A program made the position numbers and the translations under genes. A model generated the notes under the pieces. That model had not been told where the DNA came from and ran no database searches. It saw only the letters and a list, made by a program, of their open reading frames with translations. A DNA stretch of 64,000 bases from Tenebrio molitor (Eukaryota; Arthropoda; Insecta; Coleoptera; Tenebrionidae), in the NCBI RefSeq assembly GCF_963966145.1, contig NC_091053.1, forward strand, positions 9,300,001-9,364,000, written 5' to 3'. Below are positions 51,231 through 61,751 of this stretch, piece by piece. Numbering within the stretch: the stretch's first letter is position 1; each line of letters starts with the position of its first letter.

Positions 51231-51470
51231 AATGGCAAAAAACGCAGTGAAAGTTACTTTCCTAGAGGAAATCAATAAAAAAAACAGATTTTATTTGGAG
51301 CGTTAACACCCCAAGTGACTAAACAGACCAAGCAAAAGGCTTGGCAAGAAATTTACACCACGGCTGCAAGTTTAGGGGTAGTGAGTAGTGAAAAAAGCTG
51401 GACCTATGTAAGAGACACGGTGTGGCCCAATTTGCGCAAAAGAGCATTGGTGAGTTTTTAATTTTATTTT
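51231..51470 (+). pseudogene. Harbinger B Myb/SANT-like accessory protein, first exon, frameshifted
   Basis: ATG at 51231: MAKNAVKVTFLEEINKK; at the run of eight A (51276-51283) the frame must change to continue ILFGALTPQVTKQTKQKAWQ, then TTAASLGVVSSEKSWTYVRD and TVWPNLRKRAL, a Myb/SANT-like domain (F/W...LFG...WQEI...W.YVRD). It is followed by GTGAGTTTTT, a possible donor. No C-terminal exons were found before the nuclease gene ends on the other strand. The shift could be a one-base assembly error in the homopolymer. Confidence 0.65.
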
Positions 51471-51521
51471 TCTGTTTATTTATTTTTGTATTGCCGCATG
51501 TTATTTCTAGGAAAAAAAGGA

Positions 51522-52526
51522 TCATGCAACATCAACATTATCGTTCCGAAGCGGTTCGTCGTTTCTGCGAAAATTTGGAAAATTTTTGTGTTGTATTTCT
51601 AAATTATCCCCATCTCGAGCATAATTACAAAGCGCAGCACAACACTTGATTATATTTGCTGCAAATTCAGGTTGTACTCGCAGATGATTTAAACACGGAA
51701 ACTTTTCTTTCAAAATTCCAAATGCTTGCTCTATTACACTTCGAGTCTGCCTGTGTCTTCGGATGAACTGAATTTGTGCAGGATCATTGGGATTTATGAC
51801 TATTGGTGTTATAAGCCAGTTTTTCAAAGGATAAGCGCTATCACCAATAATATATCCGTTTTCAATAGGTCTCCATCCTGCTTCCATTCTTCTATACAAG
51901 CTAGAATTTCGTAAAACCCTTGCATCAAGTACACTTCCCGGCCAATTTGAATTTATAAAGTAAAACTTCGAATCTGGTCCACATACAGCCATGACGTTAA
52001 TAGAGTGGTCTCCGTACCGATCAACAAAAGCTTCCTCACCTACATTAGGCCCATCTATGGGTATTAGGACCCCATCTACCGCACCAGTTACCAATGGCAA
52101 ACCTCCAATTCGGTTAAATCCTCTTACTACTTCCATCATATTGTTTGGCCAACGTATGAGTTGTGGTCCAAGTACGCGATTAATCGACATCGTAACGCGT
52201 TTAATGCACCTATGCACAGTGGCTTTTGATACTCCCTGCATGTCGCCAACACTATGGTATTGGCAACCAGTACCAAACCAATGCAGAGCTATTTGAATTT
52301 GTTGCTGTACATTCAAAGCATAATTTCTTTGCGTTTCGTGTTGTAATCTATGTCCAATCGCATTAGATAGTACTTCCATTTTCACAAAACTTAGTCGGAA
52401 CCGTTCATTAAATTCAAAAAAAGATTGAAAACGAAAATTTATTCTTTTTCGAAATACTCTGGGACGTCTTACAATTTCGACTTGTTCATCGTCATCACTC
52501 TCACTGTCCAATAGCATAAAATACAT
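51522..52526 (-). CDS. Harbinger B nuclease (334 aa), apparently intact
   Basis: Complete ORF with the PIF/Harbinger DDE signature: helix-turn-helix-like region around residues 74-112 (VSKATVHRCIKRV), TGAVDGVLIPIDGP (D151), SKFYFINSNWPGSVLDARVL, IIGDSAYPL (D229), TRSVIEQAFGILKEKFPCL (E266) and the C-terminal NIIKCCAALCNYAR. Length is normal for HARBI1-like nucleases (about 330-350 aa). An acidic N-terminal tail precedes it. Start chosen at the first ATG, shared by both palindrome arms. With its partner gene frameshifted, transposition would need a partner from elsewhere. Confidence 0.92.
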   Translation of the reverse strand: MYFMLLDSESDDDEQVEIVRRPRVFRKRINFRFQSFFEFNERFRLSFVKMEVLSNAIGHRLQHETQRNYALNVQQQIQIALHWFGTGCQYHSVGDMQGVSKATVHRCIKRVTMSINRVLGPQLIRWPNNMMEVVRGFNRIGGLPLVTGAVDGVLIPIDGPNVGEEAFVDRYGDHSINVMAVCGPDSKFYFINSNWPGSVLDARVLRNSSLYRRMEAGWRPIENGYIIGDSAYPLKNWLITPIVINPNDPAQIQFIRRHRQTRSVIEQAFGILKEKFPCLNHLRVQPEFAANIIKCCAALCNYARDGDNLEIQHKNFPNFRRNDEPLRNDNVDVA

Positions 52527-53130
52527 TTTTTAAGTACGTATTTATTTAAATGTACGGAGCTCCCCTGACTTTTTTTGTCAGTTTTTACTAATAAAACCAA
52601 CTAATTTTATGAGACTTGTCATTTTATGAAACAAAACGCTAGTAATTTAAGGGAAATTTGCTTGTCAGTTCTGTACTTGTCGCTTGTCACTAATCACTAG
52701 TCACTTATAGTTTTATGAAACAATAACTTGTCACATTTGTAATTTTTGAGTAGTAAAGTACTTGTCGGACAAGTTCTATTATTTTTATGAAACAGGCCCC
52801 AGGCCATCACTTGGCCCAAATGGCCCAAATCCCAAATCAACTGCAATCCGCCAATTGGTCTGTGCCATGGAGGTAGTATTAACAGGAGGGAGCATTCCCT
52901 ATACCGTCAATGCTTTCGATGCGGTATCAGTCGGCCACTCTCTATACTTGGGCCAACCAACAGATATAGTAATAAAAAAAAGGGGATGTGGTCTAGTTGC
53001 GTAGAACGATATACGCCGAAGCCTGTTTCACAATGAAGCAGGTTCTTTCTAACAAATGGAGAACCAAAAGTCTTGAAAAAAAACTATTTTGTAATACAAA
53101 TCGAAAAATGCCAAGGAAAACAAAAAAATA

Positions 53131-53841
53131 CAGGTGTCCCCAAAAAAGAAGACGAGTCCATAACTCCGTTATTTATTGGAAGATTTTAATTATCTGTACA
53201 CCAAATTAAATGGTTGTTAATAGGCTACAAAGTGGCCTAATAAATTCAGGTATAGCCCCATGGGCTTCAAGGGTAAAATGTCAAAATATTTTTTTTCAAA
53301 TGGGATTACATATTTTTTGTAGTAATTCTGATAGAGATTTTTATTCTGAAAACAACAGTGTGTCACAAGTATACACTTAAATACCAAAAATTCACAAAAA
53401 AAAAAAATGCCAAAAACGCTACTATCGTCTATGTTCCATTTTGCGGCATATCTGCGCAATCCAAAATGTTATTATTTCTCATTTGTTTTTCCAGCTAGCT
53501 TAATTTGGTTATTACATTGTAACGCAATGCATTTTGATAGCTTTTCGCTTGGTGCTCCTCATTTGTTTCAAAAGTTAGTGTTATTTTTTTATGTCAAGTT
53601 ACAGTTGTGATACATTGTTGTTTTCAGAATTAAAATCTCTATCAGAATTACTAAAGAAAGGTATGTAATCCCGTTTGAAAAAAAATATTTTGATAGTTTA
53701 GTCTTGAAGCCCTTGGAGCTATACGTGAATTTATTAAGCCGCTTTGTAGCCTATTAACAAACCATTTAATTTGGTGTATAGATAATTAAAATCGTCCGAT
53801 AAATAAGGGAGCTATGGACTCGTCTTTTTTTTTGGACACTG
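53131..53841. mobile_element. TA-flanked foldback MITE, 711 bp (right-arm copy)
   Basis: Mirror copy of 45188-45898 with the same TA flanks and arms. Confidence 0.85.
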
Positions 53842-54124
53842 TATAAACACGTGGTCAAACTCCCGAAGCGAGGTTAAAACGAATGAGATGGCGGATGGCG
53901 GATGCCGTCAAGTTTTTTTTTTGTGGATGTACATCAGGCTTTCGAAAATCTGCGCACATTTTGAATAAGCCAATTGGAAGCTGCTATTTAAAATACGCGG
54001 GCACTAGGGGGCGGTTTTATTACTATATCTGTTGGTTGGCCCAAGTATAGTACCACTTTATGACTCTTCTCAAACTGCGCGCAAGCGTTGATGACACTGT
54101 TGGCCCTCTGCTGGGATCTTTCCA

Positions 54125-57100
54125 GTGGCGTGCCCAGCAGGGGGCAGTTTGGGCATTTCAGCCATTTTAGTTTCGGCTTTACGTGTGGGTGGTTTCGGCG
54201 TGAATTTTCTCTGTGTTTGGGTGTTATTTTATTGTTTTTATTGTTATTATTTTTGTTCTTATTGTTTTTGTTGTTATTGTTTGTTTATTATTTTTGAACT
54301 TTTTGTAATTCGGAAAGTGACAGAAAAATTATATCATATTGAAGACAAAATTAAAGTGAATAAAATAAAAATTATAATAGAAGTTTTAGGATATTTCAGT
54401 TCTCACTTGGGTGAGATATTTGTAAATACTTTCCATGAGCACACCATATTTTTAATTAGAGCGATAGTTGATAATTATTTAAATACTAGAATTAAATATA
54501 AATGTAGAAATACTTCTAATGGTGCTACACTAGTTAGAAAACGCAAAAAATGGACTATGGAAATGAATATTTTCATTATACGGGAATATTTTCGGATCAC
54601 GAAACTACAGGATGTTGTGAGTACTTACAGGCTTGATTTATTTAAAGCATTCCAAAGTAAGTACCCCCAGTTTCCTGTTACTATTCAAAATTTAGCTGAC
54701 CAGAGGAGAGCCATTATGAAGAAAAACTATATCCCTTCGGTAATTTTAGAAAAGATCAAAAATGATGTAAAGTTAGAATTGTCAATTAATTATTCTGACA
54801 ATAATGAAGTTTCTAATAATTTAGTTGAAAATTCTGTTGAACCGCAAAGTTTACAAAGTTTACCAAATCATAATGACTCTTTCTGTTATCAAAGTAATTC
54901 AACACCAAACAACACGATACAAAACGACATAAATAATTTAGACTTGAGTTATAATGATATACATGTTATTAATCAAAATTTTTACTACCATCAAAATTTT
55001 AAAGAACAAATTGAAGATGAATTTAATAGAACTCTGAACGAATTTGAACATATAGAACCATTTAATAGACCACTATTACCTAAACAACAAAGCTCCAAAA
55101 AATTCTTTGCAATGATTGAAATTTTAAATCAATTCATTTTACCTAAATTTGTAAATAACACGACAAGTTTTAGAAAATTACACAGTATCATATATAGTGG
55201 AGCTTTAACAATTATCAGATTAAATGGTTCAAAAGAAATTGACCAGACAAATAATATAAAAGCTAAAGAATTACCAAAATGGGAACGAAGACTAAATAAA
55301 CGCATTAACAATATCAGACGAGATTTAGGTAGAATAACTCAATATTTAAAGGGTATAAATTCTAATCATCTAAATAACTGTATTAAATCGATTTTAAATA
55401 AAAACAGAATACATTGTTTAAAATATAACGAATATAATGAAACATTAATAGAAATTAAAGACACTTTATTACAAAAATTGAATATTTATTCTAAACGATT
55501 AAAAAGATATAAAAATAATAAACAACGGAAATTTGAAAATAAACTATTTAGAAATAATGAGAAGTTGTTTTACAAAAATTTAGCAGATAATAAAACTCAA
55601 AATAATAATGGTCTACCAAATATAAATGAAATTAAAGAATTCTGGTCAAACATATGGTCAAATGAAGTTCAATTTAATAATCAGGCAGAATGGATTCCTA
55701 ATTTAGAAAATGAGATACCAGATAGTAATAATCCACATCATATTCAAATTAGCCTTGAAATTTTAGTTAAAAATATTAATAGTTCACATAATTGGAAATC
55801 CCCTGGAGGTGACCAAATTCATAACTTTTGGTTAAAAAAATTTACTTGTATTCATAAATGCTTACTTGATCACTTTAACGGATTTATTAGAGAACCTAAC
55901 ACATTTCCAGAGTTTTTGGCCCATGGTATAACATATCTGAAACCAAAAGATTCCGATACTAAAAATCCATCAAAATATAGGCCAATCACATGTCTGCCTA
56001 CAATTTATAAAATTATGACATCTTGCATTAAAGTAATAATTTACGACCATTGTCAAAAATTAAATATACTTAATGAAGAACAAAAAGGTTGTGTTAAGGA
56101 GTGTTTTGGTTGTAAAGAACAACTCATAATAGATACGGTAATAATGGAACAAGCTAGAAAAAATAATAGAAATATTTGTACCGCATTCATAGACTACAAA
56201 AAAGCCTATGATTCAGTACCACATTCATGGTTAATTAAAATTCTTAAAATTTATAAAATTAATTTGGATTTGATTAACTTTTTATCACATGTTATGACAT
56301 TTTGGAAAACTACTTTAAATTTATCAATAAACAATACTAAATTAAAATCTGAGCCTATTCAAATTAAACGGGGAATTTATCAAGGAGATTCTTTAAGTCC
56401 TTTATGGTTTTGTCTAGCCATCAATCCTTTGACAAATCTATTAAATAGCACTGGATATGGTTTCAATATTAGAGTTAATAATACCTCACTATCCAAATTA
56501 AATCACCTTCTTTATATGGATGACATAAAACTTTATGCATCTAAAAATAATCACATTTTATCTTTACTAACAATAACTGAAAATTTCTCAAATGATATTG
56601 GCATGAGTTTTGGTATTGATAAGTGTAAAACGCAATCAATATGTCGTGGTCATTACGAAAATTTAGAATATATAACTAAAGAAGGAGAAATCATTAAAAA
56701 TTTAAATAAAGGAGAATTTTATAAATATTTAGGTATTAATCAATCAAATCATACTCAACATTCAATTATAAAAGAAAATTTAGAAAAACAATTTTATTTA
56801 AGAATTAAATCTATTTTAAAATCAAAATTAAACGGTAATAATTTAATTAAAGCAGTTAATACATATGCTGTTCCATTGTTGACCTATTCTTTTGGTGTTA
56901 TAAAATGGTCCAAAACTAATTTACAGAATATAAATATTCAAACTAGAGTTCTCTTTACAAAATTTTGTAAACATCACCCCAAATCTGCTGTTGAAAGATT
57001 TAATTTACCACGCGAAAATGGTGGTAGGGGTTTTTCAAATCTAGAAATTCTACAACACAATCAAATTGCTTCACTAAAAAATTATTTTCTCAATAGAGCT

Positions 57101-58048
57101 CGTGATAACACTTTTTTTAATGCTTTGGTTTCAGCGGATAAAGGTTACACACCTTTAAATTTAAGTGATAATGTAATTTCAGATATTGTTGAGCCAAATA
57201 TACCTGACACTATAGCAAATATAAAACAAAAGTCTTTACATGGGAGATATTTTAAAGAGCTAGAACAGCCAGAAATTAATATTCAAGCTTCTCATGCATG
57301 GCTTAAAAAATCAAATATTCATCCTGAGACTGAGGGTTTTATATTTGCAATACAAGATCGTGTTATAAATACAAGAAATTATAAAAAACACATATGCGGT
57401 TTACAATCGATCATCGATAAATGTAGGATTTGCGGAACTGAAGGGGAAACCATTGAACACATCATTTCTTCTTGCACCGTTTTGGCTCAAAGCGAATATA
57501 AAAAACGTCATGATATATTCGCAAAAATTATACACATGAATTTAGCAGTTAAATTCAATTTATTAAAGGATACACAACCACATTACATTTATAAACCAGA
57601 AAGTTGTTTAGAAAATGACAATTACAAATTATATTTTGATCGCACAGTTTTAACTGATATTCACATTCAGCATAACAGACCAGACATTATTATTTTAAAT
57701 AAACAACAAAAGCAAGCATATCTTTTAGATATAGCTGTTCCAAATTCACACAATATAACACAGACATATAATACAAAAATTAATAAATATTTAGAACTAT
57801 CCGTTGCTATGAGAAATCTTTGGTGTTTAGAAAAAATTTCGATTTTACCATTTATAATTTCAGCAACAGGAATAGTACCGCAATCTCTTCTTAAAAATTT
57901 AAAAATTTTGGACTTAGAGAACACATTGGTGGTTGAAATTCAAAAAGGTATATTATTATACTCATGTCACATCGTGAGGAAATTCCTTAACATTGACACA
58001 GAACATAAAACACAAAAAAGTCAAAATGCGGAAGCGAGACGCCGGTAA
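54125..58048 (+). CDS. RLE retrotransposon polyprotein (1307 aa), right-arm copy
   Basis: Full-length ORF. Residues 1-70 are low-complexity hydrophobic and probably precede the real start. A Myb-like DNA-binding region spans residues about 143-200 (WTMEMNIFIIREYF, TIQNLADQRRAIMKK). Reverse transcriptase: SSHNWKSPGGDQIHNFWL, KYRPITCLPTIYKI, AFIDYKKAYDSVPHSWL, RGIYQGDSLSPLWFCL, catalytic LLYMDDIKLYA (D799, D800). Thumb, then the zinc knuckle CRICGTEGETIEHIISSC (C1100, C1103, H1112, C1117), then a restriction-like endonuclease with RPDIIIL (D1187) and LLDIAVP (D1202). The endonuclease nicks the target and the RT copies the RNA from the nick. No N-terminal C2H2 fingers are seen, unlike R2. All key residues are present, so activity is conceivable. 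Confidence 0.92.
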   Translation: MACPAGGSLGISAILVSALRVGGFGVNFLCVWVLFYCFYCYYFCSYCFCCYCLFIIFELFVIRKVTEKLYHIEDKIKVNKIKIIIEVLGYFSSHLGEIFVNTFHEHTIFLIRAIVDNYLNTRIKYKCRNTSNGATLVRKRKKWTMEMNIFIIREYFRITKLQDVVSTYRLDLFKAFQSKYPQFPVTIQNLADQRRAIMKKNYIPSVILEKIKNDVKLELSINYSDNNEVSNNLVENSVEPQSLQSLPNHNDSFCYQSNSTPNNTIQNDINNLDLSYNDIHVINQNFYYHQNFKEQIEDEFNRTLNEFEHIEPFNRPLLPKQQSSKKFFAMIEILNQFILPKFVNNTTSFRKLHSIIYSGALTIIRLNGSKEIDQTNNIKAKELPKWERRLNKRINNIRRDLGRITQYLKGINSNHLNNCIKSILNKNRIHCLKYNEYNETLIEIKDTLLQKLNIYSKRLKRYKNNKQRKFENKLFRNNEKLFYKNLADNKTQNNNGLPNINEIKEFWSNIWSNEVQFNNQAEWIPNLENEIPDSNNPHHIQISLEILVKNINSSHNWKSPGGDQIHNFWLKKFTCIHKCLLDHFNGFIREPNTFPEFLAHGITYLKPKDSDTKNPSKYRPITCLPTIYKIMTSCIKVIIYDHCQKLNILNEEQKGCVKECFGCKEQLIIDTVIMEQARKNNRNICTAFIDYKKAYDSVPHSWLIKILKIYKINLDLINFLSHVMTFWKTTLNLSINNTKLKSEPIQIKRGIYQGDSLSPLWFCLAINPLTNLLNSTGYGFNIRVNNTSLSKLNHLLYMDDIKLYASKNNHILSLLTITENFSNDIGMSFGIDKCKTQSICRGHYENLEYITKEGEIIKNLNKGEFYKYLGINQSNHTQHSIIKENLEKQFYLRIKSILKSKLNGNNLIKAVNTYAVPLLTYSFGVIKWSKTNLQNINIQTRVLFTKFCKHHPKSAVERFNLPRENGGRGFSNLEILQHNQIASLKNYFLNRARDNTFFNALVSADKGYTPLNLSDNVISDIVEPNIPDTIANIKQKSLHGRYFKELEQPEINIQASHAWLKKSNIHPETEGFIFAIQDRVINTRNYKKHICGLQSIIDKCRICGTEGETIEHIISSCTVLAQSEYKKRHDIFAKIIHMNLAVKFNLLKDTQPHYIYKPESCLENDNYKLYFDRTVLTDIHIQHNRPDIIILNKQQKQAYLLDIAVPNSHNITQTYNTKINKYLELSVAMRNLWCLEKISILPFIISATGIVPQSLLKNLKILDLENTLVVEIQKGILLYSCHIVRKFLNIDTEHKTQKSQNAEARRR

Positions 58049-58133
58049 TTATGTTGATAAGCACTGCACTATTACTTGATAGTATTATCCGTAATAGTGT
58101 ATGTACTCCGGCAAAATTGCCGTGCCGCCGGGT
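58025..58133 (+). other. Structured 3' terminal module of the RLE retrotransposon
   Basis: Overlaps the stop codon region and ends GTGCCGCCGGGT. Predicted pairings: GGCG-like GCG/CGC near 58034-58043, CACTATTAC (58067-58075) with GTAATAGTG (58091-58099), and CGGCA/TGCCG (58109-58122). The same module ends the copies at 40905, 21584 and 49846. It is probably the RNA signal recognised by the RT during target priming. Confidence 0.7.
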
Positions 58134-58967
58134 GGAGGTGGGATACGAAAAATGATAAAGAATATATTAGAAATAGCCATACAAAACAAATACATTTTAG
58201 AGGGCAATAAATTATATATGTAATTTAACATTTAGTTTTATTACTTTGCGCACAAAAAGTCTTGACCTAAAAGTAGGTATATAATACGCAGTGAAACAAT
58301 CATTCTTAAGGAAACGTTCCTAGGCAAGAAAAATTGAAAATAATTTTACTACGCCACTGGAAAGGCACATGGTGCGCTCTGCATTTAGTACCACTTGATG
58401 GCACTGCGCATTTACGCGGTATTTCCGCTTTTTTCAAATAGTGCTCCCTCTTGTTTATACTACCTCCATGGTCTGTGCGCATGAACGACGTAGGAAGACA
58501 GCGCGCGAGAAAATTGTTGGCTGGTAGCAACATAATAATTATTCTAAGATTTTACGATCTTCTGTATCATATTTAGTAGTTTTTACTATTAGATTTTATA
58601 ACTAGAATTCAAAAAAGTTGATTCTATCACTGGAAATACTGTACATACATCAGTAGGGGAAGTGGGCTTAAAATGGGGTACTTAACGTTTAACGTTATGT
58701 ATAAAAAAAAAATAAGTGTTGTAAAATTGTGTAAAGTAAATCTTGCTATAGTATAGTTATTGATTTAAACATATATTCATCAAAAACAATCTAAAATAAA
58801 AATCAAGTAGCTACATGTGGTTAATTAGTAAATGTTTGCAATTTCCCATTTTACCTACACAGTGTCAGTAAAATGGGAAAGTGCTGGAGGTAAAACGGGA
58901 TATGGATTTAACACGGAAAATTATTCCTATAATAAGATTTATTTAGAAAATATATTTTTCAAAAACT

Positions 58968-60046
58968 TTATTTTTGTAGGCAAATATCACATGTGAATTC
59001 GTCATCATCATCACTTTTTACACCTGCACATTCATCATGGGCCCATTTGCCGCAACGACAGCACATTATCCATCTTTCTCCGCAGTGGTTTTTAAAATAG
59101 TTATTACCGCAAAACAGGCATTCCACATCAACGTCGGATTCGCTGCTACTGGATTGGGTCCTTGATACTCGTACTTTGGTCACATTAGACTCCTGTTTCT
59201 TACCTTTCGATGAGCTGTTGTTTGCAGTGATACCTGTTTCGTCCACGTTAAATATTCTTGATGGCGGGAAATTATGTTTCTCTTGGAGCGATTTCAAAAT
59301 ATCAAAAAATGAGCCAACTGCTTCTCGGTTGAAGTCTTGCGCTCTTGCCGCAGAAGTTGCTTCAGGACTGCGAAGAGACAAATTGTTTCTCTTCAGAAAG
59401 GAATGTAGCCAGTGCCATCCTACCAACTTAGTTTCATTATTAAAGTGATGAACGATATTATTTCTGTGGCGGTCGTGAAAAAGTAGGTAAGTCAAATAAT
59501 TTCAAAAATGAGTTAACGATGTTTACACCTTAATAATAAATCATGGAGTTAAATAATTCCGATTTCACAGTTTAAAATTTACTTATATTGAAAGCAAGTA
59601 CAGGTAGAAAGAAGTTTCTATTTAATTACAGGATTTTAGGAATGATGTGGAATTTTGAATCGTTGCCCTGAAAAATTAACATTTTCGACTTACCTACTTT
59701 TTCACGACCGCCACAGATTTCTAACAGCAATTTGATACGCAAGACTTCGAATACTTCTTGTTGTTAGTCCATACAACATAGCTTCCATGTTTTTAACATA
59801 ATCTACTAAGTGTTTCTCTAGTTCCATTGGAAACGTTAATTTTCTGCTCCCCAGTTGTTTTGAATGGTCAAGTGCCTGTTTATTTTTGTTTTTAAAACGC
59901 CTTTCTAAAGTCGACTTTGGAACATTAAATTGTTTAGCAGCTTTTAAGTAACCACATGTTCCATTTCGCAACGCCTCTAGTGCCCTAGACATAGCTTCTT
60001 CGGACCAAGATTGGCGGTCGGTTTTTCGTTTATAAGTGGAAGGCAT
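58968..60046 (-). pseudogene. Pogo-like transposase, split by a MITE (right-arm copy)
   Basis: Same two open pieces as in the left arm: HTH part 60046-59717 and post-insertion part with NVDETGI and the PHD-like finger down to 58968. No difference from the left copy was seen in the translations. Confidence 0.85.
59464..59716. mobile_element. 253-bp MITE nested in pogo (right-arm copy)
   Basis: Mirror of 39322-39574 with the same AAAT (here ATTT) flanks. Confidence 0.9.
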
Positions 60047-60605
60047 CTGAAAACAAATAAAAATAAATACTGGGCCGGTGTAGGTAAAACGGGATACTAT
60101 CCCGTTTTAAGGCGTAAAAATTTCCCATTTTACCGACATTTGTCTTAAATTTTTTAAAATTACCGCGTGAAAAACAAATGTCTTTCAGAGCAATTTCGCC
60201 TGCATCGCTTGTTAACTAACCTTTAAAGACAATTTGATGCGCAGTAACAACCCAAGACCACGAGTTGTTCTCTTCCAGGAGCTTATTCCGTAAACACTAA
60301 ATATTACATTCACAACTTCCGAAACCAATAAAATCACTCTCTCTGTTTAAAACACAAGCGGATCGCACTTTTGACAGCAGACCACTAACACTAGCGTCCA
60401 CACACACGCATTAGGTGCTAATACGAGTAGTTTGCCAGCTCTCGTTGCGGGTTAAACACTGATATCCCGTTTTACCTACATACCCCATTTTAGGCCCACT
60501 TCCCCTATCTACACGTGCAAGCAAGATAAAAATGCAACTAAGTATTCTCTACAGAAACATGCACATTTATACGAAAATGTAATGTATGCAAAATCTAAAA
60601 TTTCA

Positions 60606-61452
60606 TACATTAAATACCAAACTGCAGTCTTCCGATATCTTTTTTGATTCTTTTAAATGTTCAGCCAAGTTATTTAAAGTTTTGATTTTTTTCATTAGTC
60701 TTTTATTCCTTACTTCCATAATTTTTAATTTATTCCGAAGACGTCGAATTCTTTCTTTGCCAGCTATCCATATTCTTTCCGCCTTAAGCGGACATTTTAA
60801 ATCTTCTTTTTTGAAATCCCCATAACTTGAGGGCTCCTTTCTTTTTCTAAAAATAAAACAATGATTTTTATATAAACACAAAATAACATATTTACCTTTT
60901 TATGGATAGTGGTTGAAGAAAATTTTGTGAAGTGGATGGCAAAGGCACTTCATCAGTTTCCTCAGTAATTATTGGTTTATTAATTATACCAATTTTTCTA
61001 AAAGAATATTTCTATATTCAACTTACCTATTTTCAATTGGTTTCCGTTTTGTATTTTCCCTATGACTGATTTTTTTGTAATAGGTGATGGAAAATTGAAA
61101 ATTTATGGCACAGCATCTTTTTTTAACTTTGAATTTCCTTTTACTTTATATTCAAAATCATTTTCTTTAAAATGATCGCTACATAGTGCACAACTTTTTG
61201 ATGGAATAAAATTCTCCCTGCGAGTAGCTATTATCCATTTTTTCCTTAAATTCGAATCTGTTGGAAATCTGGAAATGCGGTCATAAGTTGTGCTAATTTT
61301 TATTCTTAGTTATAACAATCGTTTTTTTTTTTAAATTTTGTGCATATTGACCCGTTATTAATCTTGTACACTTTTGCTTACCTGTGAAAAGACACGTTTG
61401 AATTTTTTGAGGCACGATTAATACACTTGTAAGCTGCACAAGACTGCACCAT
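60606..61452 (-). pseudogene. THAP-domain protein with coiled coil (right-arm copy)
   Basis: Mirror of 37586-38432, with the same stop codon after the AVP box. Sharing of this nonsense codon shows that the gene was already broken before the arm was duplicated. Confidence 0.7.
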
Positions 61453-61751
61453 TTTAAAGAAACAATTTTTAACAGTTTTTATAAATAATAACACAAATAA
61501 CACCAAATATAATTATACAAAATCACAACAACGTCGACTGATGGGCCAATTTCAAGTTAGCGATGCAAACTGCAGTTGTAGCGCAAATATTTGCAATTCT
61601 CTTGCAACGGAATTTACAACCCAATTTCAAGTTCAAACTGCCCGGGGAGGCAGTGCAGTTGCAAATTTGCTCTCGATCACGTGACAGTTGTCATTAATTT
61701 TGCGGTGCGCGAATCAAATTTAAAAATTTCAAAACCAAACGAAGAAATATA

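Larger units (their letters stand above)
51129..52800 (-). mobile_element. PIF/Harbinger element B, complete copy
   Basis: The end at 52800 reads inward GGGGCCTGTTTCATAAAAAT; the other end near 51129 reads TGTTTCATAAAATACT, shortened by a few bases. Both sub-terminal regions have repeated GACAAG/CTTGTC motifs. A nuclease gene (minus) and a Myb-like gene (plus) converge. The 3-bp duplication was not resolved. 51904-52800 belongs to the palindrome arm, 51129-51903 does not. Confidence 0.8.
58656..60505 (-). mobile_element. Pogo-type element, internally deleted (right-arm copy)
   Basis: Mirror of 38533-40382, same TIRs and TA duplication. Contains the transposase pieces 58968-60046 and the nested MITE. 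Confidence 0.9.
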
